DNA of 64,000 bases from Pogona vitticeps. Lineage: Eukaryota > Chordata > Lepidosauria > Squamata > Agamidae. Position 1 is the stretch's first letter, and every line of letters begins with the position of its first letter. Made by a program: the position numbers and the translations under genes. The stretch spans positions 148,463,428 through 148,527,427 of the forward strand of contig NC_135784.1 in NCBI RefSeq assembly GCF_051106095.1, read 5' to 3'. Positions 1 through 8,455 of this stretch are shown here, one piece after another. The notes under the pieces were generated by a model. It ran no database searches. It worked only from the letters and a program-made list of their open reading frames with translations, and was not told where the DNA came from.

Positions 1-306
1 GTCAGTCAGTACCAACCTGATCGGTTCAGGTGTCTGTATGGGTAGCCAGAACTGATAGGTTCAGGGTCTGTGCTTTATTTAAAGGTGTTCTGTGTGAACC
101 AAAGTGGTGTATGTATGACTGAGACTAAGCCACGTTACTGTATCTTATTCACTTGATCATTTTATTTTCCCTGTGTGTTATTTAAATAAACCTTATTCCT
201 TTATTTGTTAAAAATCCATTCCTGGTCTGTGTGACTCCTTACAGGGAATGGTTGGTGGCAGCTTAGTGAAAGTGTGGCATATCCCAGTAGGTCTGGGTTT
301 GTCACA
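1..306 (+). repeat. 5' LTR, right part
   Basis: Matches 4737-5042 of the 3' LTR with no difference seen by eye. It ends in CA at 306 and holds an AATAAA signal near 185. About 206 bases of the LTR start lie left of the window. Confidence 0.9.
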
Positions 307-311
307 TTGAT

Positions 312-329
312 TGGTGTCCAGCGTGTGGG
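312..329 (+). other. Putative primer binding site of the Gypsy element
   Basis: A TGG-initial stretch, tggtgtccagcgtgtggg, starts five bases after the LTR end. This is the usual place for the tRNA-primed minus-strand start in Gypsy elements. The matching tRNA was not identified. Confidence 0.5.
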
Positions 330-748
330 ATACGACTGGTCCAGTTGTCCAGTGGTCCAGCAAAGCCTTGGCAAGTGTGCCCAGAGCAAGGGGGGTCTAG
401 TCAGGGACAATCTGAGAGCGCGTAGGTAATCTTCTAGGCTTACCTCACGGGGAGGTAGGCTAGTGGAAGAACGTGTAACCTCAGATTGGTGGGACTAGAT
501 TAGGGAGCTCTGAGGCAACCTGTTTTGGCGGGAAAAAGCTGAGGCAAAGCTGAGTGAAATAGCAGTGATCTAGCTTGTCTGCTGAGAGGCCTAGCAGAGG
601 GGGGTGGACTCTGGCTGGCAACAGTTGCAAGTTAGTGCTGAAAGAACAGCAGCAATCTATAGAAGGCTGGTTCTGAGGCAAAAGAAAAAAAAAAGTGGTC
701 GCTTTATTTTGAGGCTTGACTTTTGAAAGCAGCCTGTTCTGGGGGGGG

Positions 749-2584
749 ATTATGCCCTTGACTCGAAGCCAAATGGCGGAAATGGGTGAAGTGAAAGACC
801 CACAGGTGGACCAAGGTTCTGAGGATGAATTTGGCTCAGTGCAGGATGAGAGCACGGGAGAACAGAACCCAGAACTCAGGAAAATGCTCATAGCCCAACA
901 ACATGAACTGAGGATGAGGCAATTGGAAAAAGAAGAAAGAATAGAGGAAAGAGAGAAACAGAGACAATTTGAAATGGAATTGGAGAGAGAGAAAATTGCT
1001 CTGGAAAAGGAAAGGATGGCGTTTGAGTTAAGAAAATTGGAAATGATGAATCAGAACAATAATAACAATAGAGATTCTGAGGGGGGCCAATTGTCTAAAA
1101 CTGACCTGAAGAAATTCCCTGTGTACCACAAGGGAGATTGCCCTGAGGTGTTCTTTTCCCTCGTGGAAAGAGCGTTTGTGGACTTCTCAGTAAGGGAAAC
1201 TGAGAAGATGACCATTATGCGATCTTTAATCAGTGGCAGCCTGGCAGAAGTCTATGCAGAGATGCCAGAGGAACTGCTAAAAGATTTCGCAGAGTTTAAA
1301 AAACTGGTGTTTGCCAGACATGGGATAAATGCGGAACAGCTGAGGCAGAGATTCAGGTCACTCACAAAGAAACCAGAGCAGACTTTTACCCAAGTGGGGG
1401 CCCAACTGGTGAGGCTGCTAGAGAAATGGCTGTCGCAGGAGGGGACAGAGACCTTCCAGCAGCTCAAAGACCTGATAGCGCTGGAACAGTTTTATTCAGT
1501 CCTGCATGGGGAACTGAAGTTCCAGGTGAGGGAAAGGAAACCTAGATCTGTGGCAGAAGCTGCCGAGATCGCAGATTTTATTTCCCAAATAAGAAAGCCC
1601 TTAGGTGAGGGGAAATCTGTAGGTAAACCTAAAGAAACCTACAGCAAGTACTCTCAGGGACCAGGAAGAAACCAGCAAGTGGGAGGGGCCCATGGTGAAG
1701 GGAAGCCCTCAGACATGAAACCAAGACCTCAGATTTTGGAGGGAAAACCAAAAACAGATGAGAAAGACTCCAAATACAGCAGAAAATGTTATTTCTGTCA
1801 AGGAAAGGGCCATCTAATCTCAGAGTGTGAGAAATTAAAGCAGCTAAAAGGAAATGTGCCTCATGAGTTGAGTGGAACCAAGCCAAAAGCTGTGTTCTTT
1901 GTCCAGAAAGAGCAAAGCTCCTTGTCACTGAGGGAGCCTGTTGCCATGGCTACTCAATCTGGAACAGTTACATCTGCTGATCAGGCTGAGGAAAATGGTC
2001 CTCTTGTGGAGGTCAAGCGCTGCTTACTAGTGAGAACAGATTCACAGTTGTTTGAAACCGCAGGGGTGGACGTAGGAATACTTGACCATCAGTATAGGGG
2101 GCTAAGGGATACTTGTTCCCAGGTGACCCTGTGCCATCCAGACATTATTCCTAGGAAGTATATAATCCCAAATGAGAGCATGAAGGTGGCAGGGATTGAG
2201 GGACAGGTGATCTCGCTGCCAGTAGCTGAGGTACCTGTGAACTTTCAAGGCTGGAGGGGAGTTTGGCGGCTAGCGATTTCATCGACTCTGCCAGCAGCCG
2301 TGCTCGTGGGAAATGACCTGGCTGAACATGTGAAACGGGTGCTAGTGATTACACGCTCACAAGCTACCACGGGGACAGTTCAGGGGGGTACTGGAGACCC
2401 AGAGACGGAAGCAGAGGGGAGTTCCGAAGCTGTGGTGGAAACCTTGACCACGGACAGCAGATTTGGCCAAGAGCAAAAGGCAGACGCCACTCTCCAAAAG
2501 TGTTTTGAACAGGTGACAGACGCCCAGCTAACACCTGAAACCCCAGTGAGATTTCGAGAGAAAAAGGGAATTTTATATAGATAG
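749..2584 (+). CDS. Gag-like ORF of the Gypsy element (SCAN-like capsid, zinc knuckle)
   Basis: A long frame runs from 716. The ATG at 749 is a better start than an earlier in-frame one because the Met-Pro-Leu-Thr-Arg-Ser opening looks like a normal Gag N-terminus. A highly charged Glu/Arg/Lys coiled-coil-like segment (roughly residues 55-110) is followed by a capsid-like region. Its C-terminal half (HGINAEQLRQRFRSL, then LEQFYSVL and RKPRSVAEAAEIAD) resembles the SCAN domain of vertebrate zinc-finger proteins. A CCHC knuckle, CYFCQGKGHLISEC, lies near 1789-1830. The stretch after it may be protease-like, but I see no clear aspartic protease motif. Published work derives SCAN from Gmr1-like Gag, and this sequence fits. 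The element is a fossil. Confidence 0.82.
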   Translation: MMPLTRSQMAEMGEVKDPQVDQGSEDEFGSVQDESTGEQNPELRKMLIAQQHELRMRQLEKEERIEEREKQRQFEMELEREKIALEKERMAFELRKLEMMNQNNNNNRDSEGGQLSKTDLKKFPVYHKGDCPEVFFSLVERAFVDFSVRETEKMTIMRSLISGSLAEVYAEMPEELLKDFAEFKKLVFARHGINAEQLRQRFRSLTKKPEQTFTQVGAQLVRLLEKWLSQEGTETFQQLKDLIALEQFYSVLHGELKFQVRERKPRSVAEAAEIADFISQIRKPLGEGKSVGKPKETYSKYSQGPGRNQQVGGAHGEGKPSDMKPRPQILEGKPKTDEKDSKYSRKCYFCQGKGHLISECEKLKQLKGNVPHELSGTKPKAVFFVQKEQSSLSLREPVAMATQSGTVTSADQAEENGPLVEVKRCLLVRTDSQLFETAGVDVGILDHQYRGLRDTCSQVTLCHPDIIPRKYIIPNESMKVAGIEGQVISLPVAEVPVNFQGWRGVWRLAISSTLPAAVLVGNDLAEHVKRVLVITRSQATTGTVQGGTGDPETEAEGSSEAVVETLTTDSRFGQEQKADATLQKCFEQVTDAQLTPETPVRFREKKGILYR

Positions 2585-2632
2585 ACCCTGAGGAATACCT
2601 CAAAAGGGGGAGATGGGATCAGAAGTCAGCTA

Positions 2633-4258
2633 GTGGTACCTGAAAAGTATCGCCCCATGATCTTACAAAGGGGGCACTCTGACATGTTTGCTGCGCACTT
2701 AGGGGTGAACAAAACCCAGCAGAGAATCACACAGAATTTTTACTGGCCTGAAATAGGGAAGCAGATCAAGGAGTTCTGTAAACAATGTGATGTGTGTCAG
2801 AGGCAGGGGAATAACCGTGACAGGACCAAAGCAAAGTTGTGCCCTTTGCCTGTGATTGACACTCCGTTCAAATGTATAGGGGTGGATATTGTGGGACCTT
2901 TGCCCAAGGCCACAAAGAGGGGGAACCGGTTCATTGTCACCATTGTGGACCATGCCACGAGGTACCCTGAAGCCATTCCCTTGACTAACATTGAAACTAA
3001 CACAGTGGCAGATGCCTTGGTGGGGTATATGTCCAGGATGGGATTTGCCTCAGAAATAATCACAGATTTGGGCGCATCGTTTACATCGAAGCTCATGAAA
3101 CGGTTATGGCAAATCTGTGGAATTAAACACAAGGAAACCACTGCCTACCACCCTGAAAGTAATGGGTTAACGGAGAAGTTCAATGGGACTTTGATGCGCA
3201 TGATTAGGGCTTACTTGGCAGAGAATCCAAACAATTGGGACAAGAAGCTGCAGTCCCTTTTGTTTGCTTATCGATCAGTGCCACAAGCCAGTACCGGGTT
3301 CAGTCCGTTTGAACTTTTGTTTGGGAGAAGGGTGAAAGGGCCCCTTGATTTGATCAAACAAAATTGGGAGCAGATCACCCAGGATGACCCACAAGACGTT
3401 GTGACATATATAGACTCTTTAAGGAATGACCTAAAGAGAAACCTAGAGCTAGCAGCAGAGACCCTGCAAGCTCAAAATGTCAGAAAGAAAGCCAGGGAGA
3501 GGTGCTTTGACCCAGGGGAGGAAGTGCTTTGGCCTAGGCCCTGCAAAGAGAACAAACTGCAGCTGGGTAGCCCAGAAATAAAATACTTGGGTCACATAGT
3601 AGGGGAAGGAGTGATAAAACCCCTAGAGGCCAAGATAGAAGCCGTTCGTGATTGGCCCAGACCCAACACCAAGAAAAAAGTCAAATCATTTCTTGGGTTG
3701 GTGGGCTACTACAGGAAGTTCATCCCGAGGTTTAGCGAGATAGCGACTCCGCTGACCGATCTGACGAGGAAGAAGACTGATGACCGCATCCCGTGGACCA
3801 GCGACTGTGAGGAGGCGTTCCAGAGGTTGAAGGAGGCCCTCATCAACTATCCAGTGCTGCGTGCTCCAGACTTCGACCGGGAGTTCATCATCTACACCGA
3901 TGCGTCTAACAGCGGGGTAGGAGCAGTTCTTTGCCAGGAGGATGAAAATGGTGACCAGCATCCAGTGTCCTACCTGAGTAGGAAACTCCAGAAAGGTGAG
4001 AGACATTTGGCAACCGTGGAAAAGGAGTGCCTGGCCATAGTCTACGCGATCCAGAAGGCCAAGCCTTACATCTGGGGAAGACATTTTATTCTGTGCACTG
4101 ACCATTCACCACTGCAATGGTTAAAGACAATGAAAACCCACAATAGCAAACTTATGAGGTGGGCTTTAAACCTGCAAGACTATGACTTTGAAGTGAAGGT
4201 GGTCAGAGGGTCAGTGAACTGTGTTGCTGACGCCTTGTCAAGAAGACCTGAAGAATGA
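2633..4258 (+). CDS. Pol-like ORF of the Gypsy element (integrase, then RT C-terminal/RNase H)
   Basis: The frame starts with an HHCC-type integrase zinc region (H...H...CKQCDVCQR near 2700-2810). The integrase core follows, with recognisable segments DIVGPLPKA, TDLGASF and YHPESNGLTEKFNGTL, and then FELLFGRRVKGPLDL. Typical Gypsy RT-thumb and RNase H sequence comes next: YLGHIV, FLGLVGYYRKFIPRF, YTDASNSGVGAVLCQ and CTDHSPLQWL, ending VADALSRRPEE. The integrase-first order is the Gmr1 arrangement rather than the common Gypsy order. The element as a whole is broken and no function is claimed. Confidence 0.85.
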   Translation: MVPEKYRPMILQRGHSDMFAAHLGVNKTQQRITQNFYWPEIGKQIKEFCKQCDVCQRQGNNRDRTKAKLCPLPVIDTPFKCIGVDIVGPLPKATKRGNRFIVTIVDHATRYPEAIPLTNIETNTVADALVGYMSRMGFASEIITDLGASFTSKLMKRLWQICGIKHKETTAYHPESNGLTEKFNGTLMRMIRAYLAENPNNWDKKLQSLLFAYRSVPQASTGFSPFELLFGRRVKGPLDLIKQNWEQITQDDPQDVVTYIDSLRNDLKRNLELAAETLQAQNVRKKARERCFDPGEEVLWPRPCKENKLQLGSPEIKYLGHIVGEGVIKPLEAKIEAVRDWPRPNTKKKVKSFLGLVGYYRKFIPRFSEIATPLTDLTRKKTDDRIPWTSDCEEAFQRLKEALINYPVLRAPDFDREFIIYTDASNSGVGAVLCQEDENGDQHPVSYLSRKLQKGERHLATVEKECLAIVYAIQKAKPYIWGRHFILCTDHSPLQWLKTMKTHNSKLMRWALNLQDYDFEVKVVRGSVNCVADALSRRPEE

Positions 4259-4517
4259 AGACGGCGAAAGAAACATGGACTATGTATATATTTTGGTGAC
4301 CAAAGGTTAAATGTATCTGTTTATTAAACATGCCTGGTTTGTATGAATAAAGGTAACTTGATGTATTGTAAATGGTAAATGTTTAAATGCCTAATTGATA
4401 TGTTTATCCTAGAGTAAGTATGGTATTGTATGTTAATGTATAACTGTTTTGTATGTTTTGGATCCAGGTTGTTTTTTGGAGAAAAGCACTTTAGCTTTCC
4501 CCCTACAAAACAACTTA

Positions 4518-4530
4518 TAAAGAGGGGAGG
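4518..4530 (+). other. Polypurine tract of the Gypsy element
   Basis: A purine-rich run (aaagaggggagg) sits immediately before the TG start of the 3' LTR. This is where plus-strand priming occurs in LTR elements, and it fixes the LTR boundary. Confidence 0.75.
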
Positions 4531-5042
4531 TGTTACATACAGCACTGATGTTACCTGTCTGTCATGGGTTTGGAGGGAAAGTTCCATCCTATGGGGAGTG
4601 GAAGGCGGGACATCAGGAGGAGGGGCTGTACTGTATATATATATGTGAAGCCTGTGTGGAGAAGTTTAGTAGAAGGAGAAGCTGGGAAGAAGAAGCTGGT
4701 GTGGGAGTCTGTGTGTCAGACAGGGTACTACTGTGTGTCAGTCAGTACCAACCTGATCGGTTCAGGTGTCTGTATGGGTAGCCAGAACTGATAGGTTCAG
4801 GGTCTGTGCTTTATTTAAAGGTGTTCTGTGTGAACCAAAGTGGTGTATGTATGACTGAGACTAAGCCACGTTACTGTATCTTATTCACTTGATCATTTTA
4901 TTTTCCCTGTGTGTTATTTAAATAAACCTTATTCCTTTATTTGTTAAAAATCCATTCCTGGTCTGTGTGACTCCTTACAGGGAATGGTTGGTGGCAGCTT
5001 AGTGAAAGTGTGGCATATCCCAGTAGGTCTGGGTTTGTCACA
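4531..5042 (+). repeat. 3' LTR of the Gypsy element
   Basis: About 512 bases, opening TGTTACATAC and ending TGTCACA. A TATATATATAT box lies near 4634-4644 and AATAAA at 4921-4926, marking likely U3 and R regions. Its last 306 bases equal window positions 1-306. Confidence 0.9.
4634..4644 (+). promoter_or_regulatory. TATA-like box in the LTR
   Basis: TATATATATAT lies about 100 bases into the LTR and about 290 bases before its AATAAA. That is a plausible U3 promoter position for a Gypsy LTR. Confidence 0.5.
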
Positions 5043-5163
5043 CTCACATCAATTGGATTTCAGTCTTGCTTCATCTTTTTCAAAAGGACTAAGCCTTTGA
5101 TAATGCAAAAAGCTATCCAGCTTTGTCAGTGGGGGTTATACGGTACAACAAAATGCAATTACT

Positions 5164-5214
5164 ATTACTGATGCTGCTGCTGCTGCTGCTGCTACTACTA
5201 CTAATAATAATAAT

Positions 5215-5245
<31 letters not shown>

Positions 5246-5275
5246 AATGACAACAACAACAACAATAATGCAAAA
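5164..5275 (+). repeat. Compound trinucleotide microsatellite
   Basis: Runs of TGC, TAC, TAA, TGA-TAA and CAA units follow one another. The preceding 5043-5163 shows nothing recognisable. Confidence 0.9.
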
Positions 5276-5289
5276 ATTTATTATGTTAT

Positions 5290-5545
5290 TGCTACCTAGA
5301 TAGCTCAGGGTTTAGGTCTTTAGCTGCAGAGCCAGAGACTGGGAGTTCTATTCCTCCCTGTGCTTACTGGAATGAGAGCCAGCCTGTGTGGCCTTGGGCA
5401 AGCTGCACAGTCCCAGGGCATTCTCAGAAGGGAATGGTAAACTACTTCTGAGTATTCTCTACCTGGAAAACCCTGAAAGGGGTCTCCATAAGTCAGAAGT
5501 GGTTTCACTTTATGCAGCAGCAGCAGCAATAATAATAATAGTAAT
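5290..5545 (+). mobile_element. tRNA-derived squamate SINE (Sauria-type)
   Basis: A degenerate tRNA-like head (gatagctcagggtttaggtc, then a B-box-like gggagttctattcc) is followed by a body with the gccttgggcaagctgcacag segment and a BovB-like tail ending in CAG and AAT repeats. The same body appears at 45700-45948 (- strand) and 55706-55937. Confidence 0.75.
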
Positions 5546-5564
5546 AATATTTAGACTATGATGA

Positions 5565-5945
5565 TACGATAACACACCAGACATAGTAGTAATAGAATGA
5601 AGAAATGTCTGGATCATTGACATTGCAATTCCGGGGCATGGCAGAGTTGAAAATAAAGAATTGGAAAAACTAACAAAGTACAGAGACCTGGCAATCGAAA
5701 CATCTCGCATCTGGAAGAAACAAACTTGAGTTGTCCCTATAGTCATTGGGGATTTGTGAACAATATCAAGAAACTTAACACAGTACTATAAGTAATTGAA
5801 GATCTCAGAAATCACACCATCAGAACTACCAAAAAAAAGAGCAATATTATGTGCATCATACATAGTGCGCAGATATTTAACGGATAATTTCGGTTAAATA
5901 TCTGTTATATAATACCAGTCAATGTTTTTATAATTTTGACTGTAG
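5565..5945 (+). mobile_element. LINE 3' end, restriction-like-endonuclease type, copy A
   Basis: This holds only the endonuclease end and 3' UTR. The translated stretch TPDIVVIE...IIDIAIPG has the PD-X12-D spacing of restriction-like endonucleases found in R2/R4/NeSL-type LINEs. A stop within it shows it is decayed. It is roughly 85-90% similar by eye to 7350-7735 of the next copy. The exact clade is not established. Confidence 0.7.
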
Positions 5946-5949
5946 CTTT

Positions 5950-7745
5950 GTCTATACAACATGGCAGGATCCAAATACTAGATGGAATTGAATTAAAAAT
6001 GGCAATATTATAAAATCACTATCAAGTGATGAAAATTATAAATATCTTAGAATACTAGACGCAGATAACATTGTGCACACAAAAGTTAAAGAACTGACAG
6101 AAAGGGAATAGATCAAAAGACTGTGGAAAATCTTAAAATCATAATTAAATACAGTGGTGCCTCGCTTGACGACGTTAATCTGTTGCAGCGAAATCGCTGT
6201 AGAGCAAAATCATTGTCAAGCGGGGGAAAAAACCCCACTGAAACGCATTGAAAACCGTTCATTGCGTTCTAATGGGCTAAATACCTAATCGTCCAGCGAA
6301 GATCCTCCATAGGGCGGCCATTTTCCGGTGCCTGTCTTGCGAAAAATCTGTCCTAAAAACAGCGGGGAGCCATTTTGCACAGCGGGCGGCCATTTTGAGA
6401 GCCGCTGATCAGCTGTTTTTAAACCACTGTTAAACCGATAATTGTAAAGCGATTTTCTCCCATTAAAACATTGCTATAGTGATCGCAAAAACCTCATCGT
6501 CAAGCGGATTCGTCATGTAACGAGGTAATCGTTAAGCGAGGCACCACTGTACAGTAGTAGAAATATGATCAAAGCCATAAACACAAGGGCAGTTCTAGTA
6601 ATTAGATACCCACCTGCAATAATAAATTGGACTCAAAACAAATGAGAAGAATTGTATTGGAAAATATGGAAACTAATGAACATGCATCATGCACTATATC
6701 AAAAAAGTGATGTGGACAATTATATTTACCATGAAAAATCAGAAGCTGTGGATTACTGCAAATACAGAGATAGAGGAGGAAAAGGGAAACCTAAATTATA
6801 ATATCAATTACAAGCAGAGAAAAATTTACATAGTGAAAATTCAGAATATTTTGAAAACAGGAGAAAAGCTCAATATAAGAAACAACCATTTGAAAATAAA
6901 TTGAACAGCTGGAAAAATAAACCACTACATGGACAATACTTGGAAAATATTGACGGAAACCATGATAAAAATTCAACATGGGCATGGCTAAAACTGTGGA
7001 CCCTTAAGAAAGAAACCGAAGGCTTGATTTTTGCTACACCGGAACAAGTCTTCCAAACCAATATGATGAAAGCAAAGATCCAAGGAATTAATGCTAACAG
7101 CAAATGCCAACTCTGCCAAGAAAAAGATGAAACTGTGTCACACTTCATATGTGACTGTCCAAAGATTGCACAAAGAGATTACAGATTTAGACATGGTAGA
7201 GTGGCAAAATTAGTGCACTGGTCATTTTGCAAAAAATATTAACTTGCCAGTCTCCAAAAACCTGTGGGAACATCAGGTAGAGAGGGTATTAGAAAATGAG
7301 GAAGTCAAGATCTTATGGGATTTCCAGATCCAAACTGATAGACCTTGAACACAACACACCAGACATAGTAGTAATAGAATGAAAAAATGTCTATATCATT
7401 GACATTGCAGTTCCAGGGGATGCCAGAGTTGAAAATACAGAATTGGAAAAACTAACAAGATACAGAGATCTGGCAATGAAAACATCTTGCTTGTTGATGT
7501 ACAGTGGTCCCTGTAGTCACCGGGGCTTTGGGAACAATATCAAGAAATTTCACGCAGTATTATAAGCAGTTGCAGATCTCAGAACTAACACAGTCAGAGC
7601 TACAAAAAACAGCAGTATTAGGAACAGCATACATACTGCACTGATATTTAACAGATACTTAGGTTTTTGGTTAAAACTTGTATCTGTTAGATATCAGTCA
7701 ATTTTTTTATAAGTTTGATTGATTGTGTCTGGTATTGTTGAATAA
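5950..7745 (+). mobile_element. LINE remnant, restriction-like-endonuclease type, copy B (interrupted)
   Basis: Degraded RT C-terminal coding (SSDENYKYLRILDADNI, then MIKAINTRAVLVIRYPPA after an insertion) leads to a connection region and an ORF (6901-7242). That ORF holds a zinc knuckle CQLCQEKDETVSHFICDC (C-X2-C-X8-H-X4-C). The endonuclease motif TPDIVVIE...DIAVPGD follows near 7350. Stops and small indels show it is dead. A pogo-like element (6152-6549) lies inside it. The CCHC followed by PD-X12-D is characteristic of RLE-type LINEs. Confidence 0.75.
6152..6549. mobile_element. Non-autonomous pogo/Tigger-like DNA transposon
   Basis: Terminal inverted repeats cagtggtgcctcgctt and aagcgaggcaccactg are flanked by TA on both sides. 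There is no transposase. It interrupts LINE copy B. TIR sequence and TA target site match the pogo/Tigger group of Tc1/mariner elements. Confidence 0.85.
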
Positions 7746-8034
7746 TAATAATGATTCTTTGAATGCATAAGTATGCAGGGAGTTGCTGCTTTTTTGGTGG
7801 CGATTTGCGATTGAAGCCTCACCCAAACCCACTAATTAACAACCAAGATTAGACATTATGGTGGCATGTGTGGTGTTGTCACGATCCCAACCCAAAATTT
7901 GCTTGCAGCCCAGGGTTATATTTTTGAATTATTGTGTTGATCTGAATCCACTATTTCCATTGTATAAATGTACCTGTGTATGCATATTGGGGACTTCCAT
8001 TTTTTCCAAAAAAGTTCAGAAGTGTCACAGCAGT

Positions 8035-8455
8035 TTTTTTTATTGTTTAGTCATTAAGTCTTCTTCTCTTGCCTTCACACTTTCCCAACATCAGGGTCTT
8101 TTCCAGTGATTCTTCTCTTCTCATGAGATGACCAAAGTATTTGAGCCTCAGCTTCAGGATCTATAATTCCAGTGAGCACTCAAGGTTGATTTCCTTCAGA
8201 ATGGATAGGTTTGTTCTCCTTGCAGTCCAGGGGACTCTCAAGAGCCTCCTCCAGCACCACAATTCAAAGGCATCAATTATTCGGCGGTCAGCTTTCTTTA
8301 TGGTCCAGCTCTCACTTCCATACATCATTACTGGAAAAACTGTAGCTTTGACTATGCGGACCTTTGTCAGCAAGGTGATGTCTCTGCTTTTTAAGATGCT
8401 ATCTAGGTTTGTCATCACTTTCCTGCCAAGAAGCCTTTTAATTTTGTGGATCTGA
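8035..8455 (-). mobile_element. BovB (RTE-clade) LINE fragment
   Basis: The - strand encodes the conserved C-terminal RT region of RTE/BovB: LKSRDITLLTKVRIVKA, VMMYGSESWTIKKA, FELWCWRRLLRVPWTARR, then LKEI. It is truncated at both ends; the 3' part (8035-8160) is the BovB tail. It abuts the CR1 copy at 8456. The region 7746-8034 shows no recognisable feature. Confidence 0.85.

Larger units (their letters stand above)
1..5042 (+). mobile_element. Gypsy LTR retrotransposon, Gmr1-like (fossil)
   Basis: Two copies of one LTR flank a gag/pol-like interior. The left LTR is cut by the window edge (1-306) and the right one is complete (4531-5042). The interior holds, in order, a Gag with a SCAN-like capsid region and a zinc knuckle, an integrase, and an RT C-terminal/RNase H part. 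That order, with integrase ahead of RNase H, is the one described for Gmr1-like Gypsy elements, and the SCAN-like Gag points to the same lineage. The LTR stretches I could compare look identical by eye, so the insertion is probably recent. The copy is broken, with perhaps one to three breaks. It should be treated as a young fossil. The 5' target site lies outside the window. Confidence 0.88.
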
